A stretch of DNA of 19,652 nt from Clostridiales bacterium (GTDB taxonomy: Bacteria; Bacillota; Clostridia; Peptostreptococcales; Anaerovoracaceae), in NCBI GenBank assembly GCA_012735285.1, contig JAAYHT010000320.1, positions 1 through 19,652 of the forward strand, given 5' to 3'. Of this stretch, positions 1 through 7,341 are shown piece after piece. The notes beneath the pieces were generated by a model. It made no database searches, was not told where the DNA came from, and saw nothing but the letters and a program-made list of their open reading frames with translations. Positions within the stretch are counted from its first letter, which is position 1; every line of letters begins with the position of its first letter. Both the position numbers and the translations under genes were made by a program.

Positions 1-1
1 G

Positions 2-115
2 GTTAAAGCATTTAATAGATATAAAACAAGGTATAACAATATTGCAAGGAAAGTATTAAACTTTAAAACACCAAATGAGGTTGTTGAAGAATATTTCTCT
101 AAAAACTCAGCTTAG
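2..115 (+). CDS. 3' end of a transposase-like gene (IS30-like), cut by window edge
   Basis: An open frame enters from the left edge and ends at TAG 113-115, giving 37 codons. Its tail contains ARKVLNFKTPNEVVEEYF. From memory this resembles the conserved C-terminus of IS30-family DDE transposases, where an R-K-x-L-N/G-F-x-T-P-x-E-V block ends the protein. Only the tail is visible, so the catalytic DDE residues, the start and any left inverted repeat cannot be examined. It may be an intact element that starts outside the window or a remnant. The family assignment is tentative. Confidence 0.45.
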   Translation, partial: VKAFNRYKTRYNNIARKVLNFKTPNEVVEEYFSKNSA

Positions 116-155
116 GATGTTATTGTTAATGACAGTTTAATTAAGAAAAACAACC

Positions 156-178
156 AAACATTTTTAAAGAATGTTTTT
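156..178 (+). terminator. possible weak terminator downstream of the transposase-like gene
   Basis: A 7-bp perfect inverted repeat, AAACATT (156-162) and AATGTTT (170-176), is followed by a T run to 178. The stem is entirely A/T apart from one G-C pair, so it would be weak. It may end transcription of the upstream gene or lie near the element boundary. No coding signal was seen between 116 and 316. Confidence 0.3.
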
Positions 179-243
179 CAGAGGTCTTTGTCACAAATGA
201 TTGACTACTCTAGAAATCTTTTAGAAATATATAAAAATAGATA

Positions 244-277
244 TTGACATGATAAAATATAAGTGATTATTTATTAT
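244..277 (+). promoter_or_regulatory. candidate promoter region for the pyr operon
   Basis: TTGACA at 244-249 is a perfect -35 hexamer, but the match to TATAAT at normal spacing is poor (around 267-273), and the better TATTAT (272-277) is 22 bp away. Alternatively TGATAAAAT at 250-258 reads as an extended -10 that would need no good -35. Either reading places the RNA start ahead of the leader ORF at 317. Which one is used cannot be decided from sequence. Confidence 0.35.
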
Positions 278-316
278 GTTGAAAGTCGAAAATAAATACA
301 TAGAAAAGGGGTAATT

Positions 317-454
317 ATGAACTTTATTGACTGGCAATGTAGTGAATTATATGGAGGTAGGCAGAAATTCTGCATTGATCCGATATTTATTTTACATTTC
401 CCTATTTTCTTTCATATTAGACCTTCCGAAATGGAAGGTTTTTTGTTTGCATAG
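317..454 (+). CDS. pyr operon leader peptide (45 aa), PyrL-like attenuation ORF
   Basis: ATG at 317 follows AAGGGG (306-311) and opens a 45-codon frame ending at TAG 452-454. The frame passes through a small hairpin (361-373), a G-free U-rich tract (383-419) and the full terminator hairpin before pyrB, and stops 8 nt beyond its T run. The encoded middle is hydrophobic and Phe/Ile-rich, a by-product of U-rich codons. This geometry matches the enteric pyrBI leader, where a 44-aa PyrL is translated across the attenuator. There, low UTP stalls RNA polymerase in the U tract, so the ribosome catches up and blocks the terminator. The peptide itself probably has no function. The role is inferred from architecture, as there is no sequence similarity to enteric PyrL that I can see. 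Confidence 0.6.
   Translation: MNFIDWQCSELYGGRQKFCIDPIFILHFPIFFHIRPSEMEGFLFA
361..419 (+). promoter_or_regulatory. putative UTP-sensitive pause region in the pyr leader
   Basis: GCAGA (361-365) and TCTGC (369-373) form a 5-bp hairpin with a 3-nt loop. Positions 383-419 then contain no G and 22 T in 37 bases. In the enteric pyrBI leader a pause hairpin followed by U-rich RNA slows polymerase when UTP is low. The order and spacing here are the same. The region lies inside the leader ORF, so polymerase speed and ribosome position would be coupled. Confidence 0.5.
419..444 (+). terminator. pyr attenuator (intrinsic terminator) before pyrB
   Basis: ACCTTCC (421-427) pairs with GGAAGGT (433-439) around the loop GAAAT. 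The stem extends by a G-U and an A-U pair (419-420 with 440-441) and runs into TTTTTT (439-444). This is a strong Rho-independent terminator lying only 25 bp before the pyrB start and downstream of the promoter region, so it can only act as an attenuator. I did not recognise a PyrR-binding anti-antiterminator, which supports translation-coupled control instead. Confidence 0.8.
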
Positions 455-469
455 AAAGGAGTTAAAACT

Positions 470-1393
470 GTGTTAAAAGGTAGAAATTTGATTGAACCAA
501 TGGATCTATCCGTCGAGGAACTAGATGAAATATTTGACCTTGCGGAGGAGATTATTAAAAAGCCTTCAGAATATAGTAACATTTGTGCAGGGAATCTACT
601 AGCCACTTTGTTCTTTGAGCCTAGCACCAGAACTAGATTCAGCTTTGAGGCTGCCATGCTAAAGTTAGGGGGCAAGGTAATCGGATTTTCAGAGCCCACA
701 TCAAGCTCTATCGCCAAGGGTGAGAGTATAGCAGATACGGTAAGGACGGTATCATGTTATGCAGATATTATTGTTATGAGACATCCCAAGGAAGGTGCAC
801 CTAGGATAGGGGCCATGGTATCCGAAGTCCCAATTATAAACGCGGGTGACGGAGGGCACCAGCATCCCACACAGACTCTAACCGACCTGCTTACGATTCG
901 AGCTTTAAAAGGTGGCTTTTCTAACCTTACTATCGGACTATGCGGTGACCTGAAGTTCGGTCGCACTGTACACTCTTTGATGAAGGCCTTGTCAAGATAT
1001 GAAAACATAACTTTCATACTTATATCTCCTAAAGAGCTAGTTATCCCTGACTATGTGAGAAAAGAGGTCTTGAATAAAAACGGCGTCAAATATGAGGAAG
1101 TAAGGAAGATAGAAGAAGTTATCCACAAACTAGATATCCTCTATATGACAAGGGTGCAGAAGGAAAGGTTCTTCAACGAGGAGGACTATGTAAGGTTGAA
1201 GGATCACTACATATTGGATAATGAGAAGATGTCCCTTGCAAGGGAAGATATGATAGTAATGCATCCACTGCCAAGGGTAAACGAGATAGCTGTTGAGGTG
1301 GATAATGATCCAAGGGCAGTATATTTCAAACAGGCTAAGTATGGAATGTATGTAAGGATGGCTTTGATAATAAAATTGTTGGGATTAAGGTAA
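470..1393 (+). CDS. pyrB: aspartate carbamoyltransferase catalytic subunit
   Basis: PyrB joins carbamoyl phosphate and L-aspartate to N-carbamoyl-L-aspartate, the committed step of UMP synthesis. The 307-aa product has the usual length. The carbamoyl-phosphate motif STRTR is at residues 52-56, HPTQTLTDL lies in the middle and HPLPR starts at residue 265. Translation most likely starts at GTG 470, with AAAGGAG (455-461) 8 nt upstream. The leader ORF stop at 454 is close enough for translational coupling. It is the first gene of a seven-gene operon. The regulatory subunit follows after 18 nt, so the enzyme is probably an E. coli-like dodecamer under nucleotide control. Confidence 0.97.
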   Translation: MLKGRNLIEPMDLSVEELDEIFDLAEEIIKKPSEYSNICAGNLLATLFFEPSTRTRFSFEAAMLKLGGKVIGFSEPTSSSIAKGESIADTVRTVSCYADIIVMRHPKEGAPRIGAMVSEVPIINAGDGGHQHPTQTLTDLLTIRALKGGFSNLTIGLCGDLKFGRTVHSLMKALSRYENITFILISPKELVIPDYVRKEVLNKNGVKYEEVRKIEEVIHKLDILYMTRVQKERFFNEEDYVRLKDHYILDNEKMSLAREDMIVMHPLPRVNEIAVEVDNDPRAVYFKQAKYGMYVRMALIIKLLGLR

Positions 1394-1411
1394 AAGAAAG
1401 TAGGTGATAAT

Positions 1412-1894
1412 ATGTTGGTAATAAACAGCATTGAGAAGGGGATAGTGATTGACCATATAACAGCCGGGTTAGGTGCAAAAATACTAAACTATTTAGACAT
1501 TGATACTTCGGAGCATATGATTGCCTTTATCATGAACGCTCCCAGCAAGAAGTATGGGCGTAAGGATATGATTAAGATAAATGATGTAACAGATATAGAT
1601 TTAAGCGACCTTGGACTTATAGACCCAAAGGCAACCGTAAATATTATAGAGGGTCACAAGGTTGTAAAGAAAATAAGGCTTGAAATCCCCGAAAGAGTGG
1701 TAGATGTAATAAGGTGCAAGAATCCAAGATGCGTCACTTCAATCGAACCCAATGCTCCCCATGTCTTCGTTTTAATAGATAAGGAAGAAAGGGAGTATAA
1801 ATGCGAATACTGTGATGATATCGTATCTATGAAAGGGGATTGGCAGAATGAAATTATGCGTAAGGAATGGTTACGTAATAAGTCCAGAAAATAA
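1412..1894 (+). CDS. pyrI: aspartate carbamoyltransferase regulatory subunit
   Basis: PyrI binds CTP/ATP and gives the PyrB trimers allosteric control. The 160-aa product has an N-terminal nucleotide-binding region and a C-terminal zinc domain with four cysteines at 102, 107, 131 and 134 (C-x4-C and C-x2-C), the classic PyrI zinc site contacting PyrB. The start ATG 1412 follows GTAGGTGATA. The 3' end overlaps pyrC by 47 nt, an unusually long overlap that suggests coupled translation. Many Firmicutes lack PyrI, so a clostridial type of enzyme is implied. Confidence 0.96.
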   Translation: MLVINSIEKGIVIDHITAGLGAKILNYLDIDTSEHMIAFIMNAPSKKYGRKDMIKINDVTDIDLSDLGLIDPKATVNIIEGHKVVKKIRLEIPERVVDVIRCKNPRCVTSIEPNAPHVFVLIDKEEREYKCEYCDDIVSMKGDWQNEIMRKEWLRNKSRK

Positions 1895-3149
1895 GCTGGA
1901 AGGCATATATGATATCTATATTGAGAAGGGGAAAATATCTGAGATTAGGGAAGCCGGTGAAATTCTTCCTGATATAGAATATATTGATGCAACTGATAAG
2001 CTGGTGGTACCCGGGCTCATAGATCTACATGTACATTTCAGAGACCCTGGGTACACCTACAAAGAGGATATAATAAGTGGGTGTCAAGCTGCGGCAAGGG
2101 GCGGATTTACTACCGTATGCTGTATGCCCAATACTGATCCTGTCACAGATAATCCTAAAACGGTACTTTATATAGACCAAAAAGCATATGGTATAAACCT
2201 TTTACCAGTTGCATCGATTACTAAAGGGCAAGAAGGTAAAGAGCTAGTTGATATCGAAGAATTAATTGCTCTTTCCACTAGGTCCCATCAATTGGCAGAT
2301 AGGGGTATAGCAGCTATAAGTGAGGATGGTAAAACTGTTGCTGATACAAGACTTATGAGGATGGCCATGGAAAGGGCTAAAGCTTTTAAGCTCCCCGTCT
2401 TTTCCCACTGCGAAGATCAAAATCTTACAGGAGGTTCGATCCGCCTTGGTGAGAGATCAAAGGAGCTGGGAATTGAAGGAATACCTAAGGAGACTGAAGC
2501 TATCGTTGTTGCAAGGGATATCCTCTTAGCCAAACAAACTGGATGCAAGCTGCATCTATGTCATATCAGTACAAAGGAAAGTGTTGATTTAATAAGGATG
2601 GCAAAGGATTACGGATTGGATGTTACAGCTGAGACTGCTCCCCACTATTTCACCCTGATTGATAAGGATGTGGAAAATGGGCTTAGGAAGATGAACCCAC
2701 CCTTGGGAGACCAGGAGGATTTGATGGCTATAAGAGAAGCATTGAAAGATGGTACAATCGATGCAATAGCTACAGATCATGCACCCCATCATGAAAGTGA
2801 GAAGATGGTGGATATCGAGAAAGCCGCTTTCGGTGTGGTCGGGCTTGAAACAAGCTTTGCAGTAAGTTATACCAAGCTTGTTAAAGAAGGTATACTTACA
2901 CCAATGGAACTAATAGATAGGATGAGCACAAGACCTGCCAAAATCCTTGGAATTGACAGGGGAGTTATTGATGTGGGAAAGGTTGCTGATCTAACGGTTA
3001 TAGATATTAAGGATGAATATAGGATTGATTCTAATGATTTTGTATCCAAGGGCAGGAATACACCCTTTGAAGGTATGAAAGTATTCGGCAAAGTAGTTTG
3101 CACGCTGGTAGAAGGAAAGGTGATTTACCATGATAGATCTTTTGATTGA
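1848..3149 (+). CDS. pyrC: dihydroorotase (type I)
   Basis: PyrC cyclises N-carbamoyl-aspartate to dihydroorotate. The 433-aa product is of the long amidohydrolase class. HVH at residues 61-63 within DLHVHFRDPG gives metal ligands, SHCED and HISTKES supply further histidines, and D310 lies in ATDHAPH as the catalytic aspartate. The start at ATG 1848 gives MKLCVRNGYVISPEN, which matches the expected first strand of the family, with AAAGGGG about 10 nt upstream. This start lies inside pyrI. The last 20 nt overlap pyrF. All metal-site motifs appear intact. Confidence 0.96.
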   Translation: MKLCVRNGYVISPENKLEGIYDIYIEKGKISEIREAGEILPDIEYIDATDKLVVPGLIDLHVHFRDPGYTYKEDIISGCQAAARGGFTTVCCMPNTDPVTDNPKTVLYIDQKAYGINLLPVASITKGQEGKELVDIEELIALSTRSHQLADRGIAAISEDGKTVADTRLMRMAMERAKAFKLPVFSHCEDQNLTGGSIRLGERSKELGIEGIPKETEAIVVARDILLAKQTGCKLHLCHISTKESVDLIRMAKDYGLDVTAETAPHYFTLIDKDVENGLRKMNPPLGDQEDLMAIREALKDGTIDAIATDHAPHHESEKMVDIEKAAFGVVGLETSFAVSYTKLVKEGILTPMELIDRMSTRPAKILGIDRGVIDVGKVADLTVIDIKDEYRIDSNDFVSKGRNTPFEGMKVFGKVVCTLVEGKVIYHDRSFD

Positions 3150-4056
3150 TAAGATAAAGGAGAAGCAGAATCCTACAGTGGTAGGACTGGATCCTACCTA
3201 TGAGATGATTCCTTTTTATATAAAAAAGGAGATGCTGGAGCGTTACGGCAAAACTCCAAGGGCTGTAGCAGAAATGTTCTTGGAGTTTAATAAAAAAATA
3301 ATAGACAGTGTCTATGATCTTGTTCCTGCAGTAAAACCTCAGATTGCCATGTATGAGCAATATGGCCTAGAAGGGATAAGGGCCTATTTATTGACAATAG
3401 AGTATGCCAAGGAGAAAGGACTTGTTGTAATAGGTGACATTAAACGGGGAGATATATCTTCAACGGCCAAGGCCTATGCCTCCCATATAGGCGGGGTTGA
3501 GATTGAAGGAGAATATTATGATCTTTGGAAAGAGGATGGGGTTACAGTAAATCCATATCTTGGAACAGATGGAATAGAACCATTTTTAAAATATTGCAAG
3601 GAAAGGGATAAGGGAATATTCGTCCTTGTTAAAACTAGCAACCCCAGCAGTAAAGAACTCCAAGACCGCCTTATAGATGGAGAGCCATTATATATTCATG
3701 TAGCCGAACTAGTAAAGCGCTGGGGAGAGGATTTAATAGGAAAGTATGGCTATAGCAAAGTTGGAGCAGTAGTAGGAGCAACCCAGGTTAAAGAGGGAGA
3801 GGCCTTAAGAAAACGGATGCCCAATACCTTTTTCCTGGTTCCTGGATATGGGGCTCAGGGAGGAAAAGGAGAGGACCTCAAAGGATATTTTGATAAAAAT
3901 GGTTTGGGGATAATAGTGAATTCTTCTAGAGGAATAATAGCTGCTTACAAAAATGATGATGAATTTGCAGATGAGAAAGAAGTAGGTCCTGAATTTGCTA
4001 AGGCCTCAAGAAAGGCCGTACTTATTATGAGAGAAGATTTGCAAAAGGTTATGTAG
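3130..4056 (+). CDS. pyrF: orotidine 5'-phosphate decarboxylase (type 2 family)
   Basis: PyrF decarboxylates OMP to UMP, the last pathway step. The 308-aa product is longer than the roughly 230-aa type 1 enzyme and fits the type 2 branch. The catalytic D-x-K-x-x-D array is visible in GDIKRGDI at residues 102-109 (D103, K105, D108). A phosphate-binding region VPGYGAQGG and an NSSRGI segment lie near the C-terminus. The start ATG 3130 overlaps the end of pyrC by 20 nt and is preceded by AAGGAAAGG. pyrK begins within about 10 nt of the stop. Confidence 0.95.
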   Translation: MIDLLIDKIKEKQNPTVVGLDPTYEMIPFYIKKEMLERYGKTPRAVAEMFLEFNKKIIDSVYDLVPAVKPQIAMYEQYGLEGIRAYLLTIEYAKEKGLVVIGDIKRGDISSTAKAYASHIGGVEIEGEYYDLWKEDGVTVNPYLGTDGIEPFLKYCKERDKGIFVLVKTSNPSSKELQDRLIDGEPLYIHVAELVKRWGEDLIGKYGYSKVGAVVGATQVKEGEALRKRMPNTFFLVPGYGAQGGKGEDLKGYFDKNGLGIIVNSSRGIIAAYKNDDEFADEKEVGPEFAKASRKAVLIMREDLQKVM

Positions 4057-4066
4057 GGTGGATGTA

Positions 4067-4816
4067 ATGGAGAAGAAGATAGAGACGGTAAAAATATTAG
4101 AGAATAAATGTATAGCTGAAGATGTTTGGAAGATGGCTTTAGCATATCCCTTTGATGCTAAGCCTGGGCAGTTTGTAAATGTCTACTTAAACAACAAGGA
4201 CAAGCTGCTTCCAAGGCCCATCAGCGTTTGCAGAAAAGAAGGAGATATCCTCACTCTTGTTTACGGTGTTGTAGGTAAGGGAACAGAGGAGCTTTCAAGC
4301 TATGAAAAAGGATGTAAGATAAGAGTATCTACACCTTTGGGAAAGGGCTTTTATATAGATCAATTAGAGAGCGGAAAGTCTGCTATACTGATAGGCGGGG
4401 GAATTGGAATTCCACCCCTTTTAGAGCTTTGTCATGCACTAGTTGAAAAGGGCCTTAAAGTAGAAGCGGTACTGGGCTTTAGAAAGCAGCCTTTTTTAAT
4501 AGATGACTTTCCCTGCAAAGTACATCTTGCAACTGATGAGGGAACAGTTGGATTCCATGGCAATGTGTTGGATCTAATAAAAACCAAAGGTTTAAATTCC
4601 GATTGTTATTTCGCCTGCGGCCATAAAGCCATGCTCAAGGCAGTATCTGAATACCTTCCTGATGTGCAGGTTTCTATAGAAGAGCGAATGGGCTGCGGTT
4701 ATGGAGCCTGTTTAGGCTGTGTATGTAAGATTAAAGAGACTGATGAGATAACAAGGAAGAAAGTCTGTCAAGATGGACCTGTATTTTGGGGAAGGGATGT
4801 TGTTTGGGATGAATAG
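4067..4816 (+). CDS. pyrK: dihydroorotate dehydrogenase electron transfer subunit (FAD, 2Fe-2S)
   Basis: PyrK passes electrons from PyrD through FAD and a 2Fe-2S cluster to NAD+. The 249-aa product (from ATG 4067) has an N-terminal FAD-binding barrel with RPISVCR, a nucleotide-binding segment GGGIGIPPL and a C-terminal cluster site with Cys at 210, 215, 218 and 234. A GTG at 4058 could be the start, but it lies too close to any ribosome binding site; ATG 4067 is preceded by GGGTGG. The gene sits between pyrF and pyrD, the usual position. It indicates the class 1B, NAD-linked heterotetramer typical of anaerobic Firmicutes. Confidence 0.95.
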   Translation: MEKKIETVKILENKCIAEDVWKMALAYPFDAKPGQFVNVYLNNKDKLLPRPISVCRKEGDILTLVYGVVGKGTEELSSYEKGCKIRVSTPLGKGFYIDQLESGKSAILIGGGIGIPPLLELCHALVEKGLKVEAVLGFRKQPFLIDDFPCKVHLATDEGTVGFHGNVLDLIKTKGLNSDCYFACGHKAMLKAVSEYLPDVQVSIEERMGCGYGACLGCVCKIKETDEITRKKVCQDGPVFWGRDVVWDE

Positions 4817-5717
4817 TTTAGATATGAGTGTAAATATAGCTGGAGTTAAGTGGAAGAACCCTATTACTACCGCGTCAGGGACTTTCTCAGCAAGAGAAAG
4901 CGGTGAGTTTTATGACTTAAGTGAACTTGGAGCTTTGACGACAAAGGGAGTATCCTATGAGGAGTGGGAGGGAAACGCTACTCCCAGAATAGCTGAGACC
5001 TACGGAGGAATGTTAAACTCAATAGGTTTGCAGAATAAAGGGGTTGAACACTTTATTAAAGAAGAGCTCCCTGTTCTAAAAAGATATGGTGTTCCAATTA
5101 TTGTAAATGTGGTAGGGAAGACTGTAGAAGAATACTGCAGGGTTGTAGAGAGACTTTCTGAGACTGATATAGATATGATTGAGTTAAATATATCCTGTCC
5201 TAATATAAAAGAAGGCGGAATTAGCTTTGGGACAGATCCCAAGATGGCCTTTTCACTGGTCGAGAGGGTAAGAAAGAGTACCAGAAAAGCCCTTATTGTT
5301 AAACTCTCTCCAAATGTTACTGACATTACCCAAATCGCCCGTTCAGTAGAAGCTGCAGGTGCCGACTGCCTGTCGCTTATAAACACCCTCCTAGGAATGA
5401 GAATAGATGTTCATAAAAGAAAGCCTGTTTTGGCAAATAGGGTAGGAGGTTTGTCAGGACCCGCTATAAAGCCTGTAGCCCTTCGCATGGTGTATGAGGT
5501 AAGGCGTTCTGTGGATCTTCCCATAATTGGAATAGGTGGCATAATGACGGGGGAAGATGCGGTTGAGTTTCTGATGGCAGGGGCAAATGCGGTTGCAGTA
5601 GGAACAGCATCTCTGGTTGATCCTACGGCTCCTTTTAGGATTAAAAATGAACTAAAACAATTTATGTTAGAATATAATTATAGGTCTATTAAAGAGATTG
5701 AGCTTTTGGAGGAATAA
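4809..5717 (+). CDS. pyrD: dihydroorotate dehydrogenase catalytic subunit (class 1B)
   Basis: This PyrDB subunit oxidises dihydroorotate to orotate using FMN and partners PyrK. TASGTF near the start, NISCPNIKEGG with the catalytic Cys130, KLSPN, and the C-terminal phosphate loop GGIMTGEDA are all present. A cysteine base rather than serine is the class 1 signature. Several in-frame starts exist: ATG 4809 gives MNSLDMSVNIAGVKWKNP, which aligns with the family, while ATG 4797 has a better placed GGGG. I chose 4809, 302 aa. It overlaps the end of pyrK by 8 nt. Confidence 0.94.
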   Translation: MNSLDMSVNIAGVKWKNPITTASGTFSARESGEFYDLSELGALTTKGVSYEEWEGNATPRIAETYGGMLNSIGLQNKGVEHFIKEELPVLKRYGVPIIVNVVGKTVEEYCRVVERLSETDIDMIELNISCPNIKEGGISFGTDPKMAFSLVERVRKSTRKALIVKLSPNVTDITQIARSVEAAGADCLSLINTLLGMRIDVHKRKPVLANRVGGLSGPAIKPVALRMVYEVRRSVDLPIIGIGGIMTGEDAVEFLMAGANAVAVGTASLVDPTAPFRIKNELKQFMLEYNYRSIKEIELLEE

Positions 5718-5718
5718 G

Positions 5719-6384
5719 ATGGGTTATAAAAGGGAATTTATAGATTTCATGCTTGAGGCTGGAGTTTTAAGTTTTGGAGACTTCATTACAAAGAGCGGAA
5801 GGAAGTCCCCATATTTCATAAACACAGGAAACTACAAAAAAGGATCCCATGCCTTAAAACTTGGAAGGTTTTATGCCGAATGCATAATGGAGAATATAAG
5901 ATCAGGTAAAATACCTGAAGATATTTCTGTCCTCTTTGGGCCTGCCTATAAGGGTATACCCTTATCTGTAGCCACGACAATAGTATTTGCAAATGATTAT
6001 GGCAAAGACCTAAACTATTGTTTCAATAGAAAGGAAGTAAAGGATCATGGCGAAGGGGGCTCGATGGTGGGCTATAAGCTTTCGGATGGTGACAAACTAC
6101 TTATAATCGAAGATGTTATAACAGCAGGAACTGCAGTTAGGGAATGTATACCAATACTAAAGGCTGCCGCTGATGTTGAAATATGCGGACTTGTGGTATC
6201 TGTAGATAGAATGGAGAAGGGTAAGGGCAGCCTTTCTGCCAAACAGGAGCTCTATGAAGAGTTTGGGATCCCCACCTTTTCGATTGTAAATATTGTTGAG
6301 ATTTTAGAAATATTAAAAGATACATTGGATGATAATATAAAGAAAAGGATGGAAGACTACATGGAGAACTACTGTGTACTATAA
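5719..6384 (+). CDS. pyrE: orotate phosphoribosyltransferase
   Basis: PyrE adds phosphoribose from PRPP to orotate to form OMP. The 221-aa product contains the PRPP signature around residues 127-142 (LLIIEDVITAGTAVRE), with the acidic pair E131-D132. An upstream in-frame TTG at 5698 lies inside pyrD. ATG 5719 is preferred because TTGGAGGAA sits directly upstream and the protein then begins MGYKREFIDFML. It begins 2 nt after the pyrD stop and is the last gene of the operon. Confidence 0.95.
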   Translation: MGYKREFIDFMLEAGVLSFGDFITKSGRKSPYFINTGNYKKGSHALKLGRFYAECIMENIRSGKIPEDISVLFGPAYKGIPLSVATTIVFANDYGKDLNYCFNRKEVKDHGEGGSMVGYKLSDGDKLLIIEDVITAGTAVRECIPILKAAADVEICGLVVSVDRMEKGKGSLSAKQELYEEFGIPTFSIVNIVEILEILKDTLDDNIKKRMEDYMENYCVL

Positions 6385-6385
6385 T

Positions 6386-6413
6386 ACAATCAGGGACTTT
6401 TGTCCCTGATTGT
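6386..6413 (+). terminator. hairpin ending the pyr operon, possibly bidirectional
   Basis: CAATCAGGGAC (6387-6397) and GTCCCTGATTG (6402-6412) form a perfect 11-bp stem with a TTTT loop, directly after the pyrE stop. The following T tract is poor on the plus strand. The same hairpin lies immediately downstream of the minus-strand selenoprotein gene, so it could serve both convergent transcripts. Confidence 0.7.
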
Positions 6414-6703
6414 TATCGGCCATAATCTAATCCATCGATAGAAATTCGCTCAAATATTAACATCTTTTCGTAATTAAGGGTTACGGTATCCTTTGCAAAG
6501 CGTATACCTGGTTGTACGTAGATATTGAAGCCGTCCACCTCATAATGCTTAAAGGTATCCTTGCCAGGCGCTTCTGATAGTTTTGCTGAAACTTCAGCAT
6601 AGGTACCCGTTCAACATGTACGAACTTTAGAGCTTATGATAATATTTTCATAGCCTTTATTTTGCATATGTTTTTTTAAGGGCTCGGTTAAGACGAATTT
6701 CAT
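6413..6703 (-). CDS. putative small selenoprotein (CC/Se-motif type), UGA decoded as Sec
   Basis: A minus-strand frame of 96 codons plus TAA starts at ATG 6703-6701 with a strong GGAGGTGA ribosome site (6716-6709). It is open except for one TGA at codon 31 (6613-6611). The TGA follows Cys30 directly and is followed by Thr-Gly, giving a Cys-Sec-Thr-Gly motif. Coding continues afterwards, with a VDGFNIYVQPGI segment and an ordered end in GLDYGR. A stem-loop lies 12 nt past the TGA. From memory, small clostridial proteins described as CC/Se motif family have a Cys-Cys or Cys-Sec pair at this place and a similar VDG-x-N-x-Y segment. A redox or metal role is plausible but unproven. The alternative is a nonsense mutation or sequencing error. 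The 84-bp gap to the divergent glycosylase gene must hold its promoter. Confidence 0.7.
6580..6613 (-). promoter_or_regulatory. putative bacterial SECIS element (with the UGA codon)
   Basis: On the minus strand, 12 nt after the UGA, GCTGA and TCAGC (within 6598-6585) form a 5-bp stem capped by AGTT. The loop begins 17 nt past the UGA and has a G at its second position. As I recall the bacterial SECIS rules, the apical loop lies about 16-37 nt from the UGA and has a G among its first two bases, so both conditions are met. The element lies within the coding frame, as bacterial SECIS elements must. Confidence 0.55.
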
Positions 6704-6787
6704 ATATGTCACCTCCAATATTTATGAGCTCAGTTTCCTATTATATACCCATATATAAATCTGATACACAAAAGATAGGATATTAAC

Positions 6788-7291
6788 ATGGACTTGAAAC
6801 GACATTACCATACTAGCCCTCCCATATTTGACGGGAAATCAATGGTATTGATATTAGGCACCTTTCCTTCTGTTAGATCCAGGGAAGCCAACTTTTTTTA
6901 CCATCACCCGCAGAATCGCTTCTGGAAGGTAATCGCTAAACTTACGGGAAGTGCTGAGCCTAAAACCATAGAACAAAAAAGAAAACTACTATTGGATAAT
7001 AGGATAGCTGTTTGGGATGTGGTGCACAGCTGCAGGCTGAAAGCTTCAAGCGATAGCAGCATAAGGGATGTGGTGCCCAATGATCTAAGTGTGATATTAG
7101 ATCATGCCCCTATTGAAAAGATCTTTGCAAATGGGAATAAGGCCTATGAACTATACATGAGATATTCCTTTGAAAAGACAAAACGGCCGATTACTAGGCT
7201 TCCGTCTACAAGTCCTGCAAATGCCAGATGGTCCCTTGAAAGACTTTTGGAGGATTGGAAGGTGGTATTGGCACCTGACACCTATAACTGA
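6788..7291 (+). CDS. hypoxanthine/deoxyinosine-DNA glycosylase (UDG superfamily, family 6-like)
   Basis: The 167-aa product belongs to the uracil-DNA glycosylase superfamily. The first motif region is LGTFPSVRSRE (starting near residue 23), followed by HHPQNRFW at 39-46 and a C-terminal STSPANA at 140-146. These blocks fit the hypoxanthine-DNA glycosylase branch, which removes deaminated adenine (hypoxanthine) from DNA in base excision repair. The histidine-proline block distinguishes it from classical Ung. It starts at ATG 6788 with ATAGGAT upstream. It is divergent from the putative selenoprotein gene and followed by the oxidoreductase gene after about 50 nt. Substrate choice (hypoxanthine versus uracil) cannot be settled by eye. 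Confidence 0.85.
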   Translation: MDLKRHYHTSPPIFDGKSMVLILGTFPSVRSREANFFYHHPQNRFWKVIAKLTGSAEPKTIEQKRKLLLDNRIAVWDVVHSCRLKASSDSSIRDVVPNDLSVILDHAPIEKIFANGNKAYELYMRYSFEKTKRPITRLPSTSPANARWSLERLLEDWKVVLAPDTYN

Positions 7292-7341
7292 CTATTGGAA
7301 TACAATATTACATTCAGAACATTATTAGGCGGGTGATAGTT

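Noticed and set aside
301..470. PyrR-binding attenuator in the pyr leader
   Set aside because: No PyrR anti-antiterminator consensus was recognised, and the region is occupied by a leader ORF with a U-rich pause tract, which explains the terminator better.
6413..6703. Reading the TGA-interrupted frame as a pseudogene
   Set aside because: There is only one in-frame stop, directly after Cys and before a Thr-Gly, with an intact ribosome site, uninterrupted frame to a normal TAA, and a SECIS-like hairpin at the right distance. Random decay would not favour this position.
7266..7285. TTGGCAC at the end of the glycosylase gene as a sigma-54 promoter for the oxidoreductase
   Set aside because: The -24 block is present but there is no GC element at 10-base spacing (the sequence there reads ACCTA), and the block lies within coding sequence.
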